Assembly: GCA_015501075.1 (NCBI GenBank)
Contig: JADNYJ010000019.1
Location: 186,001 to 250,000 of the forward strand
DNA length: 64,000 nt
From: Gymnopilus junonius
Taxonomy: Eukaryota; Basidiomycota; Agaricomycetes; Agaricales; Galerinaceae
Direction: 5' to 3'
Shown: positions 32,689 through 43,090 of the stretch, piece after piece
How positions within the stretch are numbered: the stretch's first letter is position 1
Layout: each line of letters begins with the position of its first letter
The notes under the pieces: generated by a model
What the model was told of the DNA's origin: nothing
Seen by the model: the letters and a program-made list of their open reading frames with translations, nothing else
Databases searched by the model: none
Made by a program: the position numbers and the translations under genes

Positions 32689-34973
32689 TCAGTAAGCCAC
32701 GTAGGCCACACAGAGAAGGGGAAATCCGGCATAAAGCCCTAACCAGAAGACCACGTTACCCATTAACTTGTTACGCTTAATAGCAGGTAAACGGCCGACG
32801 ACGATGAGTGGAATTTGGATTAACTGTAGCGTGAACAAATACATCCTGATGCAACATGATCTGAACCAGCCTGCACAAGCATATAAAATTTCTGGACGCA
32901 TACCTGATCTTGCGCGTCACGACGACCATGACCAATTCATGCGCACATGCACTAAGCAGGAAAGTCACCAACATCGCCGTCGTTTTTGAAACGCGGTAGC
33001 TCATGATAGTCTGCGCGTACACATGCCGCAACAAGAAAGTGTGCACAGGCTTATTCCACTTGCGAGAAAATTCGTCCCATGATGTTGAGTTCCACCTAAA
33101 GGAATGTCATCATGTGATTATTATTCTGTCATAGCAATGACACTAAAGATAAATTGCACACTGCAAAATGGAGCAGAGAATTTAAGCTGAGCATCCGTGG
33201 CACGTCGAAGGAAGACTACATACCCAATCCTCGTAAAATTGCCTGTCAGCAAAGCTATAGTAATTAGACAAGTCAGCCATGACGTTGGAAAAAAGGTTTG
33301 AAGCCACATACTAAGAAAGCTCAGCAAAACCATTGCAAATACATTCTTCGAAAGGAGACGCCCTTTGAGAAATCCGGTCCCGTGAACATATTAGGAAAAG
33401 AGGCGACGTACCGAAGATGATATAAAACAATAATAAATAAGCAGTCATGAAGGGCAGCGCGAGATCAAGTAAGGAGCGTAAAAATGACTGGTCAGCTGTA
33501 GGGGTGTACGGCAGAATAAAGCTTTCTGTCACGGTGTATAAAAGGGCGAAGGTACCGAAGGTCGCAACCTACAAGGATGTAATGAGCGATATGTCAAAGG
33601 AAAAAGAAACAGACAGACTGTTTTTTCAAATACATATAAAGGGCGTATCCTATCTGTTCTCGGATACTCCAACTCATAGACAAGTGTTGGGATGAGTTGG
33701 TATACGACAAAGTTTTTCCATGTGATAGTATCCGGCCACTTGACGTATGAAGGTCCAGAGCTGATAAGCTCGTTCTGTAATTCTGAGTAATCCTGTGCCA
33801 TAGCAGAAATTTGCGGATCTGGGTGATGTACAAGCAGATGAGACGCGAGACCTGCAGGCAGTTTATCTGCTTCAACGACAAAAGTCGTTGCAGTCCCAGA
33901 AGCAGCTTTAGACTCTTGTATAGCTACATCGACGTCATTCCCGTTGGCCACTTCACTTCGTAACTTGGACTGAGCGGCGACAGCTTTCAGTCTCTTCTTC
34001 AAAGCGCTCGCAGTCCTGACGTCAACATAAGATGTCGTTGAACCTTCAGGGATCGGCGGTGTACCTATCGGGGTGTGTTCGTGGGTGCTATTAGTGTATC
34101 CATTCACAGACGCCGATTCGTCTTGTGAATTTTGTGCGTCTGATTCTTCTTGCTGGGCGCGTGCAACTAGTAAGGCTTGATCCCATCCGCCCACGGACTT
34201 GGTGGCATTTTGGAGAGTAGCAAATAGACGATTGGACTGTTCGGTAACATGCTGGAGTTGGCCATTCACTGTGATATATGAATGCATTTTCATGATTAAA
34301 ACCTAATCCGGGTTTGAATTAATGCCCAAGGAATTTAGGCCAATGACAAACCAGTGAATGCAAAGTTAGGAATCCTGATTGCACCCATGGCCAATTCCTG
34401 AAGCGCAAGTGAGCATTGATCGACAAATCCGTGGCAGTAAAAACAGACCTATTGAAGGTCCAATAAATAGCGCCGAAGAGTATTGTAGTCTGCAATAGAT
34501 GCTGCAGGATCATGCCTGTCCAGTAGTAGCGTATCCAGCCTTTTTGCAGAGCCTTAGCGAACGGTACGCAAATGCCTGTGGTCAGAACAAGAAAAGCATC
34601 ACTCAGAGCAAGTGTGATGGCATCTTGCGAAAACATAGCCGCAAACTGGAGGTTCAGCGGATGGCCATGGGCCTCTATAGAGCGCACATAGGATTGGACG
34701 GTGAATATGAAGATGGATATCCAGAATAGCGAAAAGAAGCCCTAAACGTGGCGATCGATAAGAGCAGGCTGGCAAGTTAATTAGTGATGAACATACACGG
34801 AATTCATTTGCTGAAGACCTGTCGTTAGTTATGTCGAACACGGATTTCCTCGGAGCAAAGGTGATGAGGGCTCTGAGTTTCTTGGAAGTGCGTGAACGGT
34901 AGGGCTTTGAGACATAGAGGGTGCCCGTGGATGTCTCGAATGCACCATTGGCGTTGTACGTGTCTACAGGCAT
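32689..34973 (-). CDS. ARE2: Sterol O-acyltransferase (ARE1/ARE2, MBOAT family)
   Basis: ER membrane enzyme that esterifies sterols with fatty acids for lipid droplets. Nine exons (complement): 34797-34973, 34449-34741, 34352-34397, 33619-34302, 33412-33568, 33312-33345, 33224-33254, 32904-33095, 32689-32845; about 590 residues. N-terminal cytosolic part, then many hydrophobic helices. Signatures: FYEDWWNSTSWDEF (FYxDWWN motif) split over two exons, WNKPVHTFLLRHVY, and FLLSACAHELVM with the catalytic histidine. Exons 7 and 8 do not join in frame: one base too many around 33221-33225 (three G). A 51 bp intron (34398-34448) has no in-frame stop and could be retained. Flanking protein is well conserved on both sides of the break. 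Confidence 0.88.
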
Positions 34974-35221
34974 AGAGAGAAAGGTTGATTGTCAGAGTTC
35001 TGCAATTGCCGTATTACGTCATGCAGCCATCATGACCGCACCCACGTGACTCTTATCGCGCCTAGCTCGGAGCGCGCTTTTTCGGCTTTACTCCGACTCC
35101 GAGAGCAACATGTCAACCAATCTGGGCTATCATGATGAGTGGTCCATGCATAAAAACTTAAGTAAGACTTTTGTCCATTGGCCCTGAGCTGGCAACCAAT
35201 CCCTCCTTGCTCTTGACACTC
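34974..35221. promoter_or_regulatory. Shared divergent promoter, sterol acyltransferase / F-box gene
   Basis: 248 bp between divergent starts, with CACGTG at 35043-35048, 70 bp from the acyltransferase start. Confidence 0.5.
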
Positions 35222-36592
35222 ATGGCCGACGGCGACAGACTCCTCCCAGAGTTGTACGACTATATCATCGACTTCCTTCACGATGACCACCTATCTCTGC
35301 GTGTCTGTGCCCTCGTCTGCCGTTCCTGGGTCCCCGCCAGTCGTTGCCATCTTTTCAACCACCTCAAACTTACCGGCAGTCCTCCCTCTCCGACTCGTAC
35401 TTGGGCGGAGAACACCCAATGCCGCCGCATCTTCGCTACTATCCGTTCCTCTCCGCACATCGCGTCGTATATCCACAAGCTCTCCGTGGTGGAGACCAAT
35501 GTCGTCCGACCATCAACGTATAGATGGGTTAATGGCGAAATCACGTTCCCATCTCTGCTCCAGAAACTCACGGGCCTTCGAGAGCTGGAGTTCCATTTCC
35601 CTCATCCAGGATCAGCCGGCACCAAGGTCTCCTGGTCGACCATGGTCTTTAGAGACATCAGCGATGCGATGTCTACCATGTTTTTAAATTCTCTTGTCCT
35701 CCGACAATTTTCGTTCAACTCCGTAGGCGACTTCATCAAGATCATAGATTCATGCCGAAGAGTCAAGACCCTACAACTTGACCATGTAGATATTGCCACC
35801 GTGACTCATATATCTCCTACAACCTTGGATCAGTTCTTCAATGCCCATTCGTCTGCTCAAATTCTAGAAGAAAAGAAGGCTGAAATAGAGAACCTCATCT
35901 TGCGGTCGAATAGCTCATATCTTATTATTCAAGCCCTCCTTCATTCTCGATCTCCTCTAGACCTGTCTTGCCTGCGTAGCCTTGTCATCAGTATCACACC
36001 AGGGAGCTACAGTAATGTGCTAGACTTCCTTAAGTCCACGCCAGGCTTAGAGAAACTCGAAATAGAAATAGACCAAGAATGTAAGTCGACCCATTTTTAC
36101 CCGAACCCCAGAACATGTTGCTTACGGCATGCATTCACTCTGCCTGCAGTTGACTATGATGCCTATCTAGACCCGAAAGACACAATAGACTTGTCCCTAC
36201 TTCCCTCTCTCCGCTCTCTCTCGTTTCAGAGTAGCGTTCTCCTCGGGAGAACCGAACCCCTTCCCTGGCTGTACACGACACTTTCGACAATCCCTTCAGA
36301 CTCCTCCAAGCCCAATGTTCTCGAGGAACTTTTCTTGACTTGTATCGTCGATAAGCCGCCTCCGTCTCTCACAAATCAAGCGTTCGACAACATCCTCGGC
36401 GGATGGCGTAATTTGGACGACCTGCTTATCCAGCCGACCTTCGCCGCAATGCGGAGGTTTAGACTAGATTTTGCCATAGATAATCCGATTGGTGACGAAA
36501 CAGTGGAAATGATCTCTCAAGAGTTTATCAAGCAGCTCCAAAACTTGAGAGGCAAAGGTGTTTTGGAGGTTGATTACTGTGAAGTTCGATAA
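35222..36592 (+). CDS. F-box protein, paralogue A
   Basis: 433 residues from exons 35222-36080 and 36150-36592. The N-terminus MADGDRLLPELYDYIIDFLHDDHLSLRVCALVCRSWVPASRCHLFN is a clear F-box of the large mushroom family. The rest has leucine-rich segments (LVLRQFSFNSVGDFIKII, VKTLQLDHVDIATV, LEELFLTCIV) but no named domain. It would deliver an unknown target to SCF. I start at the ATG at 35222, close to the F-box; the frame stays open back to 35171. The 69 bp intron is a multiple of three with no stop, so a retained-intron form 23 residues longer is possible. It shares organisation and motifs with the gene at 38195-39614, for example DFLHDDHLSLRVCALVCRSW compared with DHFHADTHTLQTCALVAPSW. 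Confidence 0.82.
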   Translation: MADGDRLLPELYDYIIDFLHDDHLSLRVCALVCRSWVPASRCHLFNHLKLTGSPPSPTRTWAENTQCRRIFATIRSSPHIASYIHKLSVVETNVVRPSTYRWVNGEITFPSLLQKLTGLRELEFHFPHPGSAGTKVSWSTMVFRDISDAMSTMFLNSLVLRQFSFNSVGDFIKIIDSCRRVKTLQLDHVDIATVTHISPTTLDQFFNAHSSAQILEEKKAEIENLILRSNSSYLIIQALLHSRSPLDLSCLRSLVISITPGSYSNVLDFLKSTPGLEKLEIEIDQECKSTHFYPNPRTCCLRHAFTLPAVDYDAYLDPKDTIDLSLLPSLRSLSFQSSVLLGRTEPLPWLYTTLSTIPSDSSKPNVLEELFLTCIVDKPPPSLTNQAFDNILGGWRNLDDLLIQPTFAAMRRFRLDFAIDNPIGDETVEMISQEFIKQLQNLRGKGVLEVDYCEVR

Positions 36593-37006
36593 TAATAGAC
36601 TAGACATTGGACGGCTGCGGTAGTTATAGAGCGATTGGTATAGGTTTCATGTTTGCTATTGGTAGTGGCTATATTTCGTTTACTTTCTGATTGTAGTATG
36701 GTAGATAGGTAGGTAGGTAGGTTAGCCGGTATATACTCTACAATAATTATCATCGTAATTTTACCAAGGTCAGCTCTTTCCGTAGAATTTTTAAAGAGTG
36801 GAAACGGGGAGCCGCTTCGGTGAAGTCATGCCTAATGCATTGCTCTTTCTTCCCATCTATGCATATTATATTAGCCAGCCCTTGAATTGGTGAAACGCTG
36901 TCTGACAGACACAACGCGTTGATCATGATGCAATCAAGCCGTGGACATAATCTGATTGGCTAGGAGGATTCATCCCAAGTTTCATTTTACTTTACTGTCA
37001 ACTACA
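36593..37006. other. Intergenic with a short TAGG microsatellite
   Basis: 414 bp between the F-box gene and TSR2. A short run of TAGG/TAGA units lies around 36702-36724. No gene seen. Confidence 0.5.
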
Positions 37007-37576
37007 ATGAACGGCTCAGAAGCATCCACCGTTCCTCCTCCTACATCTGTTCTATTTGCGCGGGGTGTAATAGCACGCTTAGCTACATGGGATACTCTGC
37101 GAGTTGCAGTGCAAGAAAGCTGGGGCGGTCCAGGCTCGTCAGCCAAACGCACCTGGCTAGCTTCAGAAATCGTCGACGCCTTCGAACAACAATCGCCAGT
37201 ACCAGACGACCAATACATTGAAGAGATGCTTCTGCAAGTAATTGCTGACGAATTCGATGCTATTGTTGAAGATGGAAGCGGGGAGAGCGTTGCAGTGGAC
37301 ATTGTTCGTCTTTGGGAAGAGACAAGATTGGGGAAGCAGGATCTTGTGACTAAATTCGAAGAGGCAACGGAGAAGCTGAAAGGGAAGAAGATGATCGTGG
37401 AGGAGACAGAGGATGAGGAGTGGGAAGATGATGAGGATGAGGAAGGTGAAGGTGACGAAACGGATGAGAATGAGCCTCCTCAGCTTATAGAGCGCTCTCT
37501 ACCGAGAAATCCAAAACCTGAACCTGAGGTTGATGAAGATGGGTTCACGCTAGTAAAAGGTAAAAATCGTAGATGA
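37007..37576 (+). CDS. TSR2: TSR2, pre-rRNA processing protein (escortin for eS26)
   Basis: Single exon, 189 residues. In yeast Tsr2 chaperones ribosomal protein eS26 and is needed for 20S pre-rRNA processing. Typical features: an N-terminal helical domain with ARGVIARLATWDTLRVAVQESWGG and EIVDAFEQ, then DQYIEEMLLQVIADEFDAIVEDGS. A long acidic run (EDEEWEDDEDEEGEGDETDENE) leads to a basic end VDEDGFTLVKGKNRR, the usual DGFTxV motif. The start is the ATG at 37007; an upstream ATG at 36956 in the same frame would add a non-family stretch. The gene sits between two F-box paralogues on the same strand. Confidence 0.92.
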   Translation: MNGSEASTVPPPTSVLFARGVIARLATWDTLRVAVQESWGGPGSSAKRTWLASEIVDAFEQQSPVPDDQYIEEMLLQVIADEFDAIVEDGSGESVAVDIVRLWEETRLGKQDLVTKFEEATEKLKGKKMIVEETEDEEWEDDEDEEGEGDETDENEPPQLIERSLPRNPKPEPEVDEDGFTLVKGKNRR

Positions 37577-38194
37577 GGTATGCTCTGTTTAAATTTGCAT
37601 TCTTGAAATCTATTTCTCATTTGCATATGGATCCCTGCTCAGATTCTTAAATATTCTGTTTCTCTCTCCCGGTATCGTCTTTCAGATTATTAGGAGCTTC
37701 ATTTCTCGACCTTTTGAGCCAGAAGCCTCATTTGGATCATATTTAGAGGTTAACAGTCCAGCACTCGTAGAGGTTATTTCCTGGAAAATAAGAAGGGATC
37801 TGACATGTATATTTGGAAGTACCTTCATGGATTTTGTGTAGTATAATTCGACAGAGCAGTGGGCCACTGGCTTAGAAACATACAACTTTCAGGGCAGGCT
37901 TGAATGCCATCTTCCAGGAACGCCAGATCGAAATTTCTGCAGATTAGATTGCGGGGAAGGGGTGGAAGCGTGAGATTGCCTTATGCATCAAACCTCTGGG
38001 ACTCTCAGATGATCAAATCCTTCCGGGGTGAGATAAGGTAATGGATACTCTGGGCCTTTGCGCGGGGTATGCGAACCAATAGTAATTCCTTATGATCCCC
38101 AATGAACGTCTGTTTCCAACGCAAACACCCCATAGGCTGTACGACTATAGGCTCGTGCACGTAGACTTGAAGGCGCCATCGCCCATCAACTGCC
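37577..38194. other. Intergenic, no gene seen
   Basis: 618 bp between TSR2 and the next F-box gene. A 67-codon minus-strand frame (37682-37885) has no family signature. I read the region as 3' UTR plus promoter. Confidence 0.5.
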
Positions 38195-39614
38195 ATGTCT
38201 ACACATCATGAGCAATCTCTACCGCAGGAAATCTTTGACAGTGTAATCGACCACTTCCATGCCGATACTCACACACTCCAGACTTGCGCACTCGTCGCTC
38301 CTTCATGGCTATCCTCCTCGCGTGCACATCTCTTCCATCGTGTCGTGCTGAACCCACCGAAGCCTATTAAGAATACCCGGCCCTTTCGATTTGGGAAGAA
38401 GATGCATGGCTCGTCCTGTAGGAGGTTATTTGAATGCGTTGAGTCGTCGGTGGACAGCCGGTTAGGGAACCTTGCGGTTTACATAAGAGAGTTACACCTC
38501 TGCGAAGGCATGCTGGCGAGTGAATGGCTGGCGATCGAAGCAACACTTCCACGACTTCTCCGCGCATTGCTGAACCTCCGTCGATTTGAAATTAGTCGGG
38601 ACGCATCCGTGCAAATTCAATGGAGCCAGCTCTCATCGAGCTGGAAAGGTGCATTGGAAGGACACGTGTTTCGTCTGCCGTCCTTCACGGAGTTCAAAAT
38701 GAGCAGCTTAACGTTTAATAATTTGGAGGATTTGGGCAAAGTGCTCCGTTCGTGCAAACATTTGCGAGTGTTGGAAGTCGACCACATCATGTTCACAGAT
38801 GAAAGTCCCTTTGGGCTGGGTGCTTGTGCGAAGGATGAGGTCCCCAGGGCCGAGAAGGCATCCCTGGACATGCTCGTAGTCGGTCCGAGGACGTCTGCAG
38901 CATTCATCACCTATCTTTCACACCCCTCATCTGGAGTCACAGTGAGCACTGTACGCAAGCTCAGCATGTCAATATCCAGAAACTTTGAAGATTTCGCGAA
39001 ATTGTTGCATGCTTCATTATCTGTTGAACACTTGGAGCTCGGTTTAATGAACGACGGTGAGCATTTTACGTTTGTAGCTCTGTGGAATCCTGTTGACGTT
39101 TTCTGCAGTTGATTTAAAGGAATATTGGAATTTGGCACCCGAGAAACATTTTGACCTTTCGCAAGTCCCGCATCTACGGAATCTAAGGGTTAACATCGAC
39201 GTGCTGCAGAAATTGGATGATCCGCTACCTTGGCTAAGCACAGTGCTCCGCACAGGTATCGATTCCGAACGACCGACGAGAATAAATCAAGTCCAGACGA
39301 TCTGGATAATATATTCGCTCTACCTCCCGGCACCCTACATGGACAGATCAGTTAACACCACTATATTTGATGGATGGAAAGAGATTGATGATATTTTAAG
39401 CGGGACAGCAAAGCTTGGCCCAGGTGATGATGATGCTATCCAGGGGAGCTCGCATGGGTATCAGAATCTAGAAATTGTGAAGCTGGATTTCGCGCTTGAG
39501 AACCCCATTGGTTTCGGTGTCGCTCCTAGATTCTTGAAAGAAGTTGTCCTTGATAGCCCAGGGTTGGGAAAGAAGGATGTTTTGCGTATAAGTGCATCTG
39601 ACACAAGTAAATAG
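38195..39614 (+). CDS. F-box protein, paralogue B
   Basis: 455 residues from exons 38195-39056 and 39109-39614, with a 52 bp GT-AG intron. The F-box reads LPQEIFDSVIDHFHADTHTLQTCALVAPSWLSSSRAHLFHRVVL. Leucine-rich elements follow: LPRLLRALLNLRRFEIS, LGKVLRSCKHLRVLEVDHIM and LPWLSTVLRTGID, close in style to paralogue A (LPWLYTTLSTIP). An intron occupies the same relative place, just before the final third, in both genes. That argues for local duplication around TSR2, though the sequences have diverged a lot. Substrate unknown. Confidence 0.82.
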
Positions 39615-40287
39615 ATGACTGAGGCCCCCGGGCCTGCACTTTGTACACGACCATAATGACTATTTATTTTCCTATCAAAAGAGTGTTCTACTCACAAGCA
39701 ATAAACTGAAAGACTGAATCCAACGTTTATTACTATTAAAAGCTCATAAACACAAATGTACGTAGCTTGGAAATATTGTCTGGCCCGTTCAAAGTATCAT
39801 CTCGTGAAGTACATAAGGTAGACATTCTGCAGGACCGAAAGATTACTCTTGCCGGGTCGTTTAACACTCGAGCATGTAGGGTAAACACATGCAAGGCCTA
39901 GATATACCCGGCTAAGTCTTCGAAGGGACGATTTTGCGCACACGAGCGCAAAAAAAGACGTTGAAAATATCTCGACAGAAGTAAAAGCTCCATTTCATGA
40001 TAAGCATAGAAATCCAATTGAATATATTCGAAGCTCGGAGAGGGTTGAAGTATTCAGCATTTGGATTGAGGAACGTTGGACGGTAGGTGGGCGTTGAAGA
40101 AAAAGAGGTGAATGGCAATGAAGCGCATTGACGGCTATATATTTAGAGTTGTGTTGTTGACGTTTGTTATTTTCCAATGCCCATGGTACTATGTCCCTTT
40201 GGCACTACTAACTCCGTTCTCACCACGAAACACTTCCTTGCACCTCCTCGAAGCATTGCAAGCGGGTGAGTTTCGATACCTTGCGAC
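39615..40287. other. Intergenic, promoter of the Clr2 gene
   Basis: 673 bp. Short frames on the minus strand run into the Clr2 start and lack any signature. No repeats seen. Confidence 0.5.
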
Positions 40288-42822
40288 ATGAGGACCGTAG
40301 CGGATAGCTCTTTTGTTCTTCCTCCAAATCCTGAATACATAGACTTCCCCAAGACAGATGGGACACAAACCACTTGGCCGCCAAATACAACGCGCGTTGT
40401 TGATCACGAAGGATGCGTCAACTATTACGACCCATTGGCCAATCATCATGGGCAGCATATTAGATGGAGAGTTCTTGTTGCAGAGGCCTTAGCCTTGGAA
40501 TACAAATATCCTAGTGGGTTGCGTCTCAGTTTGATGGCAAAGTACTAATTTCATGATGGCAGAGGGTCCCAACTATGTTTTGCGTGATTTTCCCAAAAAT
40601 TATCGTCTTTTCGACCACAACAAGGGTCCTGCTGTTGGACCCAGACATGATCTATACTTATACGGTGGGCACGACTGGCATTTCTATCGTGACTACGACT
40701 CACATCCTCTGCAGGACCTTTGAAAAAGAAGTTTCGTTCTATCAACGAGTTTGTTCCCCATGCAATTTGGCTTATGTCGGATGGTTTGGAGCCTTGCAAA
40801 TGCAAATACTGCGGCAGTGTGAAAGCCCAGAGAGAAATTACGGCTTCTTTGAGCAACATATTACGGACGACACCAACGGGATCACCGTCACCTTCTAGAG
40901 TCAAGACGTTCCGCGACAAGGGCAAAGGAAAGGATCCTCTTCAGCGTAGCAGAGAGCCGAAAGGACGAGATGGTAGAGCTTATGCTGCTGTACAACGGGC
41001 TTTCAAGCACCTTAAGCCTTCTCCGGGTGTATTAAAACAGCCTATGCTTCAGGAACGGAATAGTGACTTGCGAGCTATATACTCCCGCACCGCGATGCAC
41101 TTACGACGTTGGTTTAGGGAAGGAGAAATTATTTGGTGTGCTCTTGACCCTCCAATAACAGGACTTCATGGGATTGAGGGAGCATCCATTGAATTTTGGC
41201 CTGGGATCATCGATGAAGTCAAGCTGAAGACGGAGTCTGTACCACGCGCTGCCACTCCCAAATCTCCCTTGTCTCCTGGCATTCCTCAAGCAAGCACGTC
41301 AAAGACGCCTGAACCAATAGCAGCTGATGATACACGAGGACCCATCTTGGAGAACAGCGCCGAACCTTTACCGTGGACGATACGTCAATCGACAAGATAC
41401 AAGGTTCAACTGCTAGCCGTCTCGTATTCCTACACCATCGATGATGAACAAGTGTTGCCATACCAAGCATACGTACCGCCTGACGAACTGATAAGCAGTA
41501 TGATTGATTACCCACCAGACAAACTCAATTTCGATAAAGACTTCTTGACACAATTCAATCCTTGTCCAGGACCGAAAGCTCCTGCTGCCCAATTTTTGGA
41601 GGCTGTTCCGGCGTATGCTACCGCTATTCAAATTGCTTCAATCTTATCTTCGACATGGTGTCTTACAGACGACTATGAATTCCGATATTCAATTCGACCC
41701 GCTACTCCTAAGGTATCGAACGCTTCATTACCACTAGAAAGTCCTCCTGGTCCCGTCGCTCCTCAACAACCAAAAGAACCATTAACGCTGGAGGCGGCTA
41801 TTGAGCAGGCTAGTCGGCACAACGCGCAGCTGAGCTCTAGCACGTCTTATTATCGGAATGTTACATCTGTCAATCCTGGCATGTCCCAGGCAGAGAGTCA
41901 GCAAATCGCAGACCGTGTGCTGGGTGCTCAGCCGTCTCAACTGGTACAGACGAGATTTCAAGGACTTTGGTGGGGTTCTGAACGAATATGGGTGGACGAC
42001 TTTATTCGTCTGAAGGTCCCGCGGAGGATGTTGGCACCTAATGGCGCACCGAATATTCTGCCTCCATCCGGTCCTGGAAAGGCAGTCAAGGCACAGTGGA
42101 TAGCAGAGGGAAAGGATCCAGCTGCTCTGGGAGCTGGTACCCGTGGCGTGTTTCTGAGGCTTGATGGATTGCTCACTGTTGACGTTCCCAATGAGTCTGG
42201 GGCAATGAAAAAAGAGGCACGAGTTTGTGGAATGCTATATGAATTAGCAGACGAAGACTGGGAGGATCCAGAGGAACGTAAAACATTAGATGGCAACTCG
42301 GCGAATCCCATTCCTGGGTCGTCACAGCAGCCGTCATCATCAACGACGAGTCCTGCTAAAGACCCCACAAGGCTGTCTAATGCCCAAGAAAACGGGGCTG
42401 GATCGAGCTCTGCACCAGTTATGGAGAATGTGCTCCCCCAAGCGCCCATTGGGTACAAGTTCCGACCTATTGTTGCTCCTGGGCATGAATTCGTTGGTGC
42501 GATGGGACTGATCAGTGGTCGGTACTATCCTCGGATTCTGGTTCATCCCAAAATCAAACCGCGTGTGCAATCGGCATTATTGCGCCCCGCTGAAGAAGGT
42601 GGCTTGACAGGGTTTGATAACCTATGGGCATTGGAGGGGCTCTCTGGCGGTTATTTCAATTCTGTGGACCCTCATCGGTACAAGAAGAGCAGGCTTGCGA
42701 TGGTACAGGATGCAACGCGGGAAGCATTGGAACAGCTGCAGAACTATGCAGAGACGAAGAGGGAGCAGCAGAACGGATCTGCGCAGAATGGCGGGGATGC
42801 GATGGAAGTGGACGAATCTTGA
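40288..42822 (+). CDS. clr2: Clr2-like transcription-silencing protein
   Basis: Homologue of fission-yeast Clr2, a subunit of the SHREC histone deacetylase complex in heterochromatin silencing. Exons 40288-40513, 40563-40664, 40715-42822; 811 residues. The N-terminal domain starts with TTWPPNTTRVVDHEGCVNYYDP and continues KGPNYVLRDFPKNYRLFDHNKGP across the first splice. IWLMSDGLEPCKCKYC is the cysteine-bearing motif at the end of the Clr2 N-terminal domain. The middle has WFREGEIIWCAL, a BAH-like strand set (WPGIIDEV, YKVQLLAV) and proline-rich linkers. The C-terminal domain has RFQGLWWGSERIWVDDFIRL and GRYYPRILVHP. The last exon is one long frame of about 700 codons. The first intron contains a TACTAAT branch-like sequence. 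The mushroom version is larger than that of S. pombe, through its linkers. Confidence 0.85.
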
Positions 42823-43090
42823 GTGTATGATATCTACTAGGCAATAAATTAGTGATTAAGCGGTTGTGATGGGTGACATGTGTTGTGACATGGAAGCAAG
42901 TGTGGATTGGACTGGAACGAAATCGTTGGATTAGCGTGTCCCCCTTTTCTCCCGGCCAGGTTGCAGAGGGACCGTCGACATTGTCCAATCCGTCGGCAGT
43001 TTACATATACCCATCATTCGGAGCGAATCTCCGCCAAATCAATCATTGTTCTCTGTTTATAACTAATCTCTTAATTCTTCTTTCCCCACC

